DNA of 32,500 bases. Origin: Botryococcus braunii. Its lineage: Eukaryota; Chlorophyta; Trebouxiophyceae. Shown piece by piece: positions 20,075 to 30,195 of the stretch. Every line of letters starts with the position of its first letter. Position 1 is the stretch's first letter. A program made the translations under genes and the position numbers. The notes below the pieces were generated by a model. The model worked only from the letters and a program-made list of their open reading frames with translations, searched no databases and was not told where the DNA came from. The stretch is from positions 199,841 to 232,340 of the forward strand of contig KV908491.1 in the NCBI GenBank assembly GCA_002005505.1, written 5' to 3'.

Positions 20075-23000
20075 TGGGCTGTGATAATTCGAAATGATGA
20101 GCGTGCGTAACGCTAAGTCGTGCGGTACGGATATAACCAATGATTCGCCGCGCTGGATGTACCATATGCCATCATGCTGTACCATTTTACTGACGTTGTC
20201 AGGGTTGGCATAAAATGAATCTGCTGCGTACGATGCGCGTAGACGAGACACGAAGTCATTAGTAATAGACGGTCCCGCAGGGATCCGTACTGGATCAAAA
20301 ACTGCATCACGTGGTCGAGCTGCAATTTTCTGCTTCTTGCTATGATGTGTCGTTGCCTGCGCTGGAACGTCTGGGTGGGTCCCCTGTGGTGGGACCTGAC
20401 CTCCCATGTGGGTGGACTGAGTCCCCTGTGGTAAGGCCGGGTCCCCCGTGTGGGTGGACACCGCTCCCTCGACCACGCTCCCCTGTGGTAGGGACGAATC
20501 CCCCCGTGTGGGTGGAGCGGGCCGTGAGAACCCAGTTGCCCTAGCGCGAGTCGTAACTGCTGTTATCTGAATGCTGTCATTCATGGCTTGCAACAATGCC
20601 GGTGATCTGCTCAAGGGATCCGCGACGTTCGTGCGGCCCGGCTCATATTTCCATTCCAAGTGGAAGCGTGACAAGAATTCATACCATCTGACTTGTCGTC
20701 TGGACAACACTTGCTTGTCTTGGAAGAAGGTATTTGGGTTGTGGTCTGTAACGATGATCACTTTCTCTGCTCCCTCAAGGTAGGGGCGCCAAACTTCCAG
20801 ATTGTAGACCACTGCTCGAAGTTCTTGCTCTGTCACACCATAATTTTTCTCTGCCGGCGTGAACTTCTTGCTGTTGTACGCGATGGGGCGTCCATCTTGA
20901 ACCAATACGCCGCCCATGCCGAAACCACTTGCATCACTGATGACTGTGAATGGCTTATCAAAGTCTGGTGCCTTGACCACTGGTGCTGTAGTGATAGCAT
21001 CCTTTAGACCATTGAAGGACATCTCGCAATCAGGTGACCATTTGAAGGGTGTCTTTGGCTTGGTGAGGTTATTCATGGGTGAAGCTATTCGCGCATATCC
21101 TTGGACAAACTTCTTGGCGAAGTTAGTCAAACCCATGAACTGCCGTATGTCGTGCACGTCGGTCGGTGTTGGCCAATTTCTGATTGCTTCGACCTTGGAG
21201 TCATCAATCTTGATGCCCTGTGGACCAACCAAGTGTCCAAGAAATAACGTCCATTCTCGCAACCAGGAGCACTTCTTCATCTTGGCGTACAACTGATGCT
21301 CTCGAAGCTTCTGAAGTATAAGTCGAATATGCCGAATGTGTTCCTCAAACGTCTTGGAGTATATGAGAATGTCGTCCATATACACGAGTACGAAGTCGTT
21401 CACATATTCCGAGAAGATCTTAGTCATGACTGTCTGAAATGTGGCGGGGGCGTTGGTCAACCCAAACGCCAAAACTTTGAAGTTGTACTGCCCGAACGGT
21501 GTACGAAATCCTGTCTTAGGGACGTCCTCGTCATTGATGCGAATCTGATGGTAGCCTGAGTGTAGATCAAGTGACGAGAAGTAGCTTGCATTTCCCAGCA
21601 TGTCTAGAGTATCATCGATGCGGGGAAGTGGTGCTCGATGCTTGATGGTGGCTTTATTCAACTGCCGGTAGTCCACTACCATGCGCAAGTTGCCATCTTT
21701 CTTATTCACGAAGAAGCATGGAGCTGCAAAAGGCGAATGTGAATGCTCGATAAGTCCCTTCTTCAGAAGTCGTTCAATTTCTTCCCACATGGTTCGCTTC
21801 TCAAGCTGTGAGTATCGAGGAAGATATCCAGGCTTAGGTTTGAATCCAGGCTCGAGTTCAATTACATGATTGATGCCTCTATCTGGCGGTAGACCATCTG
21901 GTAGCTCATCTGGAAATCTATCTGCAAACTCATGGAGCAAATCACGAAGCACTTGAGGTAGCGAATCAACGTCGACTCCATTTGAGTCTGGCTTCTCAAG
22001 TACTACTGCGCATAAGATAGCTTGATCTGGCTTGAGCCCATGAGGGGCCATCATAGCTGACAAACTCAAAGGTTTTCCCAATACATGCGAAATGTCATTG
22101 CTGCCAAGGTGGAAAGCATGCTTCTCCTTTCCAACCCGTAAGGTCACAACCTTATCGTCATAGTCGAGAACTGCACGAGACTGTAATAAGAAGTCATCAC
22201 CCAAATAAACTGTAGATTTGGCTAAGTCCGCCACAACTGCTCTGACTGAAGTATGCAGTGCACCAAAAGACAATGGTACAGTAGCCATGCCCTTGACGTT
22301 CAATGATGTGCCGTCTGGGCCATAAGCTGAAACATCCACTTCATCGATTTGAAGTCCAACTTGTGTTGCTAAGTCCGAGCTGATGAAGCTGGAAGTGGCT
22401 GCTGTATCCAGGGTGATGTCCCATTTTAGCCCTGCCACGTGCCCAGGCATGACCATAGTTATTCGTGGCGCAACTTTTGTCGAGAAGTATATCTCTGTAG
22501 CATCTGGTGATTTATCTCTAGCATCAACTGTAGCATCCTCAGCTATACTCTGTAGAGAAGCAAGCTGCACTGTAGTAGAAGAGGGTGGTACCTGCCCACG
22601 ACCACCACGAGGTCCATCTCGACTGTCGCGAATCACAACACGGCGCTGATAGCCACGGTCGTTGTCCCTCTGCACCTCGAAGGTGCGGACGCCACGGTTG
22701 TAGTCACCACGGCCAGAGTCACCACGACTGGAACCACCACGGTTGTCACTGCGATAACCCTCACGGTAGTAGGTGTAGCGTGGACGGTTCTGTCCCTGAG
22801 AAGAGTAGCGGTCGTCGTATGAGCGCTTGTAACCTGCAAAGCGACCACGTGCTCTGCCGCGTGAGTCTCTGCCTCTTCTGCCATAATCAGTAAATCTGCC
22901 ACGTGTTGCTGGCTGGCTGCCACGTGACTCTCTCAGTTGATTCACCCAGCTCGTACGTTTCAAGAACTCAATGATGTCCGCAAGCCGGGGATCTTCTTGA

Positions 23001-24877
23001 GTTGAAAACTGCCCTTCAAGCTGATTGACGATGTAGCGAGGCAAGGCCTTCTTCAATGTTTTCACTAAGTCCATGTTGGACCTCTTGTCTGCGATGCGAA
23101 GCGAAAGACTCCAAAATCTGGTGAGGTAGTCGCCGAGGGTCCAAGACCCATCCCAAGATAACTTTTCAAGTTTTGAAGTAAGCGAGTGCACATCCTCATA
23201 GGAGAAGGCAAACTGTCTGCACAAGGCGTCATGCATTTCTTGGAAGGTAGGCACTCTGTTCAAGCTGGCTTGCAATGCATCAATGGCGATTCGGGCATCG
23301 CCCTCTAACTTGCTTTTCAATAGCAGACCCCACTCTGCACCTGGGGTGGGTAGAGTTCTCTTGGAGAGCAATCGTAGAGCTGCCTGAAAATCTGATAGAT
23401 AATTGTTGACACGAGGACCACTGCGTTTGCCATTGTAGTTAGGTAGAGCTTGCACATCTCTGAAGGTAAGGGTCTTGCCCTCTGTGCCAGTACCTCTGTT
23501 GTCGTCATGTGCTTGGTCGTCGTGACGATCATAGTGACGGTCATAGTCGTCTGGTCCCCTGTCATCACGTCTGGGGCGCAGCTCCTCACGTCTGGGAGGA
23601 GGGTCATCACGTTGAGGCTTGTCATTTCGTAGAGGAGGTTCATCACGTCGTTCAACTGGAGGCACTCCTGCATTGCCGTAATCCTCGTCGTCATAATCAT
23701 CATCATTCTCATCATCATCATCGTCGTCATCATCATCATCATCACTTGGTGGACCATCATGCATTGCCCCTCGAGCAAATTGACGTGGGGCTGATCCCCC
23801 TTGAAGTTCCTCTGGATTTTCTGGCACTTCCTCTTGATTGGCGTGTGAAGCATTCTCATTATCAACATCAGGAGAAGATTCATCTCTGAGTTGCGTAGGT
23901 CGAGGTGCAATGAAGACTCTTCTTGTGCGAGGAGAAACTGGGCCCCTCTGAGGCAACATTCCCGGTGTAGTAGTCGTCACAGCTGGAGTTCTTGCCATAA
24001 AAATCTTCAAATCATGATTGATGGCTGAGATATCAATAGCTGACTTCTTACCTTCGTTGTAGCCTTTCAAGACGGACTGCTTAGCCGAGTTGGGCAAGAG
24101 TACCCATGGAGCCTCTGGGAACTCGTCTGGTTTCATGAAGAGGGCTGATTGAAGAAGATGTTGTGTTCCTCCTTGTAGCCACGAGCTGGGGATTCCCATG
24201 GCTTGGTAGATTGCATTGGAGTGATACTCTGAAGGCGTGGTGCTGTATAGTAGAGCTGGAGGAATATAAAACTTGCTGGTCTCATCTGAAAAATTTAAGT
24301 AGCAGTCCCAGGTGTCCTTACTGGCAAGTGGCTTTTCTCCAGGAGCTGTCATGTCAAGAGCTGTTTTGTTGATGACGACCCAAGTCGATACTTGCTTTGC
24401 TGGATCAACTTCCTTGAGGCAAGATAAGTCGAGGAAGTCATAACCATCCATGGCGCATAGAATCTCTCCACTGGCTGCCTTTATCATATCTGTTTCCTTG
24501 AACCAATAAGGCCCTTGTTCTGCGAGCTTCTGAGCCGAGGCGTAGAAGAAGAGAAGTTTATCCCACTGCTGACGAAGGATCTGCCCATCGAAGTCGCGCG
24601 CGTGAGAAATCATGGCGTCATTCACATTATTTGAAGTCTCGGTGACAAGGCGATTTGGAACCCAATCTGATTCGTAGAGTGACGGGTTGATGGCCTGCCA
24701 GATGGACTGTTTGGCGAGAAGATGCTTTCGTTGAATATCGAGGACTTTTGCCTTGAACACTACGTCGTCTCTGAAGTCAAATAATTTTGCAGTCATGATG
24801 TTTTCTGCCGTAGGAAGGAAGCCGAAGTTGAAGCCTCTGTAGACATCTGGTAGATCGAATTCGTTGGACCCACTCAT
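20070..24877 (-). CDS. Gypsy-B gag-pol, N-terminal part: gag, protease, RT, RNase H, start of integrase
   Basis: Starts at ATG 24875-24877, 34 nt after the 5' LTR. The frame is open to the Copia-A junction; the apparent extension to 19859 is read through the Copia-A LTR and is not Gypsy sequence. Visible: an N-terminal gag region; an Asp-rich acidic run (about 375-398); an Arg-rich segment; a retrotransposon gag core; an RG/RGG-rich tract (about 665-755) where a CCHC knuckle would normally sit; an aspartic protease with DTAAT at D824; reverse transcriptase with LDLHSGYHQI, FGLTNAPATFQ and YMDD at 1166-1169; RNase H from about ISDAS through TDHNPNTFF; a Gly/Pro/Thr spacer with repeated LPQG..THTG units; and the first His (about 1599) of the integrase zinc finger. 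One continuous 2066-codon frame results if Copia-A and one CATGG are discounted. Confidence 0.95.
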
Positions 24878-24892
24878 TTTTTTAATCGCTCA

Positions 24893-24909
24893 CCCCTAGA
24901 CCGATACCA
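24893..24909 (-). promoter_or_regulatory. Gypsy-B primer-binding site
   Basis: On the minus strand, two bases after the 5' LTR, TGGTATCGGTCTAGGGG starts with the TGG expected opposite a tRNA CCA end. Its first nine bases match the start of the Copia-C site. The tRNA was not identified; only the first seven bases fit initiator tRNA-Met. Confidence 0.65.
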
Positions 24910-24911
24910 TA

Positions 24912-25134
24912 TGTAATGTTGGGATGTAATAAGAGTCAGACGGAGACGGAAAGGCAGATTCGATGATTACATTTGCTGATCTTGAAGTCTCTTCGAAGTC
25001 TCTTATCTGCACGTTGCTGAGCCGTCAAGACCAACCCGCTGAAGTAACGCTCGGTAACGAGATATCAAATGACGATCGCCCTGACCTTCGATTGTACCGC
25101 CGCTGCTCGGAACGAGACCTCGAGCGCGGTTACA
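24912..25134 (-). repeat. Gypsy-B 5' LTR
   Basis: 223 bp, differing from the 3' LTR only at 24916. It is followed on the right by the CCTGT target copy at 25135-25139 and then by the resumed Copia-C LTR. Confidence 0.97.
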
Positions 25135-25139
25135 CCTGT

Positions 25140-25438
25140 GCCGTTCACTTGACAGTGTTTCATCCACTTGTCCAAGTTCCTCCTTAGAGCACAGTTCACT
25201 TACTCGGAAGAGTGTGAAATTACAGGTAACTGCAACATCCTTTAGTTAGTTGTTATTGTAAAAGTTCTGAGTACCCCTTATCAGACTCCTGTGCCGTTCA
25301 CTTGACAGTGTTTCATCCACTTGTCCAAGTTCCTCCTTAGAGCACAGTTCACTTACTCGGAAGAGTGTGAAATTACAGGGATTTTTATACCAATTCCAAA
25401 TTCTACAATTTCTGTTTTGATGATGCCATTATGCTAAA
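25140..25438 (+). repeat. Copia-C 5' LTR, right part
   Basis: Remaining 299 bp of the split LTR; with 10196-10806 it sums to 910 bp, the exact length of the 3' LTR. It contains the end of duplication copy 1 (to 25226), a 36-bp spacer with TGTAA, and the whole of copy 2 (25263-25379). Confidence 0.95.
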
Positions 25439-25458
25439 TGGTATCGGCGATTAAATCG
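25439..25458 (+). promoter_or_regulatory. Copia-C primer-binding site
   Basis: TGGTATCGGCGATTAAATCG directly follows the LTR. TGG fits a tRNA CCA end; the tRNA is not identified. Unlike Copia-A, this is a conventional 3'-end type site. Confidence 0.6.
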
Positions 25459-25792
25459 CTTATGGTATTATCGTCTCCCGGCGTACGGGATCTTTCTACG
25501 TAAAGAAGCCTCGCAGCTTTCTACGTTTTGCTTTTCATAGCACTCTTTTTAAGACTAAAGAGCACCTAAGCCTGCACGGGGTCTACACAGACCACCGTGT
25601 CAGGTAGAAGGACTCTTGTTGTCTTCTGGTGGGTTACTCTGGTTGGACTTCTCGATTGTCTAAGCCCTGGTGGCTGAGGCAGTGGGAGAGAAGTTGGTTA
25701 TTGGTGAAGGCAGCTTTCCCTTGGGAAGGCTGGGGTGGTCGCTGGAGAGCTCTACTTGTTAGAGTTTGTGCTGACTACGTTATTTTCATACA
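25459..25792 (+). other. Copia-C 5' leader
   Basis: Untranslated stretch between the primer-binding site and the gag start codon at 25793. No open frame or named signal was recognised. Confidence 0.5.
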
Positions 25793-28681
25793 ATGAGTGG
25801 TACATATACTGTGCCACCCTATGCTAATCCTGAAGAATCATATCAAGTACCAATTATGATTGAGGATGATCCCTCAACTGTTTATAATAATGAAAGCTTT
25901 GAACAATCGTACTCCACACAGAGAGACTCAATGGGGTACACCACCAGTGCAGGCACAGGTGCAGGCAGCGGAACAGAGGACAGTGACGCAGAAGGGCACC
26001 AAGCAGGGGAGGTAAGTGAAGATTTTCTATACGGGGGTTATCACCACTCTGAATCTCTTTCTACCAATCCTGCTGGCCAACCCTTAGCTTAACTGGTACC
26101 TGCTGTGAGCGCAAGCACCTCACCTCCTGGTGGTACGCATTCCAACCTTCCTTTGGATCCTAGTAGTACTAGGAGGGCAGTTAGGATTAATCCTTTGCCT
26201 ATTTCAAATGCTCCAAGAGGCATTCGCAGACCTTCACAGTCTGCTGTTTCCGGGTCAAGGACATTGTCTAGTGGTCCTTTACAAGTACCCGTTTCACAAT
26301 ATCCTGCTGTGACAGTCCAGCCAGCTAGTGTGCAGATACCATCCAACTTTGGAGTGTCAACGTCAGCTTCAGCAAGTCCAGCTGGAGGCCCTCCTGGTGG
26401 TGGCTACCCATACAGCTCAGGCAGTGGACCTCCTGGAGGTGGGCCACCATACAGTGGGGGTCCCCCTGGAGGAGCAAGCTCGATTTGGCATCCTCCACCA
26501 GTCTCAGGCAACTACCCGCAATACCCTGTCTATCCGGGCTCTGGTGGGAATGTTCCTGGTGGCTTTGGTGGGGGTGGTCCTGGTGGTCCTGGAGGACCAG
26601 GCGGTCCTGGTGGTCCAGGCGGTCCTGGTGGACCAGGTGGTGGTGGTTGGGGTGGTCCTCCTCATAGTCAGGGGCCACCATATAGTGCTGGGCAAGGTCA
26701 ATTTCCAAACGTAGGTATTCCTGGTCTGCCCAATATAAATCCAACCACTGGCCCTTCGTTCTCTTCTCATCAGAAGTTAACTCCAAAGATAGAATTAGTC
26801 AAGCTGAATGATACCAATTGGTTGACATGGACAAAGCAAGTGTATGCTATGTTGTGGGAAATGAATGTCAACTACTGTGTTCATGATGATTATCAGGGAG
26901 CTTATGATGATTTCAAGGCTCAAACCATTATCACTCAAGCATGTACTGAGCAGTATTCTGTTCAGATTACTGACTTGACAAGTGCTTACCATATGTGGAA
27001 TAAGCTGCTGCAGGTGTTTAACGCTAGAGCAGCAGCTAGGCTGATGAGCCTCCACAGGGAGCAAAAGTTATTTGCCATGAAGCCAGGTGAAAAACCATCT
27101 GACTACGTGTTAAGGTGCAGGAAAATTGCAAACAACCTCAAATCACTAGGAGAGCAGTGTTCTGAGGTTTGCCAGTGCTCTATGATCATTGAAGGCCTCA
27201 CTGAAGAGTATGAGGTAGATAGGCGTTTACAGCTGTCTGTGTGCAACAACTATCCAAATGTGCACCAACTCCAGCATGTTCTTGAGTTAACATATATGGA
27301 CCTTCAAGCAAAGAAACCATATAATACTCCAAATTCTCAACCCTCAAATCCCAAACCCTACAGGAATCAAGGTGGGGGTGACCAGCCTTCTGGTAGGCAA
27401 GGTTTAGGTGGGGCTGATTCTGGTGCCCACCAGGCAGAAGTGCCTCAAAATACTAAACTAGAAAATTCTGGTACAGGTCAACCTGCCTTTCAACAACAGG
27501 GCAGGCCTGTGCTAATTTGTGCCTACTGCAGGAACCCAGGGCACACAAAATCAACGTGCCCCAAGCTTGCAGCTCAGGATAGGAGAGCACATACCAACTG
27601 TGTGCAGAGAGATACAGTAATCTCTCAACCCTCTCTTCCTGCTTGGCTTATAGATTCTGGTTCCACAGATCACATTTCTCCTACTAGTGATAACATGACA
27701 AATTATGTCAAATTTGATGTGCCACAACGTGTAATTGTGGCAAATGGTAAATCAGAGGAGATTGTTGGTGAAGGCACTATGCAAGTGTTTCTTGAGTCAG
27801 GCAGCTCTTTGTTCTTGCACAATGTCAAGCATGTTCCTACTAGCAAGAAATATCTCCTTTCTGTGGGCAAGGCATATTTAGATGGTATTAATGTCAATAT
27901 CATGGGGATAGAGTGTTATCTCACTGATTCAAATGGGTACCACTTAGGCAATGCTGAGCATGCTTTCCCTTATCAGTGGCTGGTGGATTTGGCTCTGCCA
28001 GACAAACAAGTCTCTTTTCATCCTGAGACTAAATTTGTGGAGGCATGCAGTGTTCAAGTTGTTCACAAGGATGTGTGTCTTCATGAAATTGCTGAAGATT
28101 TGTCTCCTGTCTCTTTAGCCCCTTTGGGCACTGATCCAAGTGTCATTAGGTTTGATAAATTAAATCTTCAGAGGGCTAAGTCCATTGGTCTAGAAAATAC
28201 TAACGTTGGAGATAAAGGGCTTGGGGCAAATCAGGGCACTGCAGATCCTGAACCTCATGGCCTGGACCCGCGTCCTGTTCAGGATGTTACACAAGTGGTC
28301 ATCCAAGAAGGTATTCTATATTTGGCCAACACAGTTAGGCCTAATCTATCATATGCCACTGGTCTTCTCACACGTTTTGCAAATGCTCCTACAAATACAC
28401 CCCTTGGTGCTGGCATGAATGCTTTGAAGTACCTTGCTGGCATTAAGAATCTGGGGCTTGTGTGGGAGAAAGTCAATAAAGGCTTTGTGGTCTTTGGTGA
28501 CTCATACTATTCAGGGCATTCGGATGGGAGAAAGTCTACCCCTGAGGTCAGAGATGAGGTGGAGAATGGAGCAATGGAGCCAAGATATGTGGCTACCAGT
28601 GAAAATATTGCTGATTTCTTCACCAAGGTGCTTCCAAAAGTCATTTTTGCCAAGCTTAGAGAAATGGCTGGTATCAAATAA
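25793..28681 (+). pseudogene. Copia-C gag-protease frame with one in-frame stop and a large pol deletion
   Basis: The frame starts at ATG 25793, meets TAA at codon 100 (26090-26092), and continues in the same frame to the stop at 28679-28681 (963 codons in all). Counting residues from 26105: a Gly/Pro-rich region with GGPGGP repeats (about 159-182); a UBN2-type Copia gag core from LNDTNWLTWTKQV through GLTEEYEVDRRL; a CCHC knuckle at C472 (CAYCRNPGHTKSTC); and protease LIDSGSTDHI at D517. Integrase and the catalytic RT are absent: a short linker runs straight into ILYLANTVRPNLSYATG at the RT/RNase H border, then a second junction skips the RNase H core (after GRKSTPE) and rejoins at VATSENIADFFTKVLP. 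Both junctions keep the frame open. The stop could be a late mutation or a readthrough site. Confidence 0.85.
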
Positions 28682-28734
28682 ATTTGTGACTGACTTTCAA
28701 ACAATGTTTCTTAGAGATGTTTCTCCCTACACAT

Positions 28735-28743
28735 GAGGGGAGG
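28735..28743 (+). promoter_or_regulatory. Copia-C polypurine tract
   Basis: GAGGGGAGG directly abuts the 3' LTR at 28744, about 50 bp after the pol-remnant stop codon. Confidence 0.75.
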
Positions 28744-29653
28744 TGTTAGAAAAATGGACACCAACATGTATACCTTAGGTATTTGTGCAACATGGTGGGT
28801 CATTTCATATTAGCATGTTTGTGAGCCACATCTATCATTTAAAGGCTTTATAATACTTATAATACATATAAACAATAAGGTACAGTCATATCTCACTTGG
28901 GTGTGTTCGTACTGTATGGTACTTTAAGGGTAAAAGACACTCATAGTGGTTTATAGAGGCCCTGGTACAATTTCGGCCTGTTTTCTGTCTGTTTTCTAGT
29001 AAGGTATACTTATTCCGGATCTCATCGATCGTGAGACTTTAAGTCCTGCGGTCTTTGGCGTTTGATTCGAGATTCGTATCGGTGGTGAGTTAAAGTTCCG
29101 AGTCACTTAGATTCGAGACTATCATCGACCGAGATTCGCACTGTTCATCGACGACTATGTCGAATCATGAGGTACATTGAAATTCTAGTGCATAGTACTA
29201 ACGGCATGCAAACTTGATCATGCCCGTACGCTTTCAAGATCTGGAGTTGCAAACCTGTCAGGAGGCTAATAAATATGAAGTCTCCTTGGTTAGTATATAT
29301 AGGAAGTGCTCTTATGGGCCAGTCAGTTCTGAGTACCCCTTATCAGACTCCTGTGCCGTTCACTTGACAGTGTTTCATCCACTTGTCCAAGTTCCTCCTT
29401 AGAGCACAGTTCACTTACTCGGAAGAGTGTGAAATTACAGGTAACTGCAACATCCTTTAGTTAGTTGTTATTGTAAAAGTTCTGAGTACCCCTTATCAGA
29501 CTCCTGTGCCGTTCACTTGACAGTGTTTCATCCACTTGTCCAAGTTCCTCCTTAGAGCACAGTTCACTTACTCGGAAGAGTGTGAAATTACAGGGATTTT
29601 TATACCAATTCCAAATTCTACAATTTCTGTTTTGATGATGCCATTATGCTAAA
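28744..29653 (+). repeat. Copia-C 3' LTR
   Basis: Uninterrupted 910-bp LTR. TATA box at 29294-29301; perfect 117-bp duplication at 29325-29441 and 29478-29594; TGTAA at 29472-29476; AACGG at 29200-29204. It ends CTAAA at 29653 (±1), followed by GGGGGG. Confidence 0.95.
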
Positions 29654-30169
29654 GGGGGGATGTACATGTATGGATGGGACCCATTTGATATTCTCTTTCC
29701 AGGGTTTTCTCTTTCCGTATTATTCGAGTTACATACCGGAGGAAGGGTGGAAAAAGGTTGTAGCCACGCGTACGGGGTCAAATTGTCGGGAGTACAAGGG
29801 TGGGAGCTCAGGCTCTCGCCCCCATCTTCCTTTCCCTAAGTATACCACACTCCATCTTCCATTTTCTGACTCTATGTTCCCTGTGTGTTGTGTCAAGGTA
29901 CATTTAGGGTGCCCTGCATCTAGTCAACCCGGTGACTGTATATTCAAATAAGGACCATAGAACTGATCTTGCACGTTTTGATCGAATGTATAAGTGCTCT
30001 TCCTTTCAGTAAGGCAACTGGATGGGAAGTATTCAGCACAACGGGTGCGAAGTGATCCTGCCCTGAGTTGCTTTGTGTAACAATAGTCAGAGGCTCGGCT
30101 CATCGGAGGACTGACAAGCTACGTTGTCATAATATCTGCTTACTGTTCAGGTGGACGCCCTGCCCAGAA

Positions 30170-30195
30170 CCTTAACACTGTGCACAGTGTTAAGG
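30170..30195. repeat. Perfect 26-bp palindrome
   Basis: The half-site CCTTAACACTGTG is followed immediately by its exact reverse complement, with no spacer. GTGCACTGTGCAC, sharing the central GTGCAC, follows at 30195-30207. Confidence 0.9.

Larger units (their letters stand above)
10807..25134 (-). mobile_element. Gypsy-B: chromodomain-bearing Ty3/Gypsy LTR retrotransposon
   Basis: Minus-strand element with 223-bp LTRs at 24912-25134 (5') and 10807-11029 (3'), differing at one base (10811 G / 24916 A). Ends are TGTA...TACA. The target duplication is CCTGT at 10802-10806 and 25135-25139, inside the 5' LTR of Copia-C. Without the nested Copia-A it is 7311 bp. Domain order gag-protease-RT-RNase H-integrase-chromodomain places it among the chromoviruses. 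The coding frame is open except for the Copia-A insertion, so it was probably active when hit. Confidence 0.97.
10196..29653 (+). mobile_element. Copia-C: outer, internally deleted (non-autonomous) Copia LTR retrotransposon
   Basis: The two 910-bp LTRs are 10196-10806 plus 25140-25438 (split by Gypsy-B) and 28744-29653. They differ at two positions (10259 G / 28807 A; 10765 G / 29313 T). Without the nested elements the unit is 5125 bp. LTRs start TGTTAG and end CTAAA, so TTAG/CTAA are inverted near the ends but the usual terminal CA is absent. The target was a G-run: GGGGT lies before the left LTR and GGGGGG after the right one, so a clean target duplication cannot be defined. Gag and protease are kept; integrase, reverse transcriptase and most of RNase H are missing. 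It must borrow enzymes from a relative, and the insertion in its 5' LTR should now block its own expression. Confidence 0.95.

Noticed and set aside
22383..23910. His-, Met- and Thr-rich frames on both strands over the Gypsy-B gag
   Set aside because: They are shadows of the Arg/Asp-rich gag codons in other frames.
26325..26786. 153-codon minus-strand frame rich in His and Gln
   Set aside because: Shadow of the Gly/Pro repeat in Copia-C Gag.
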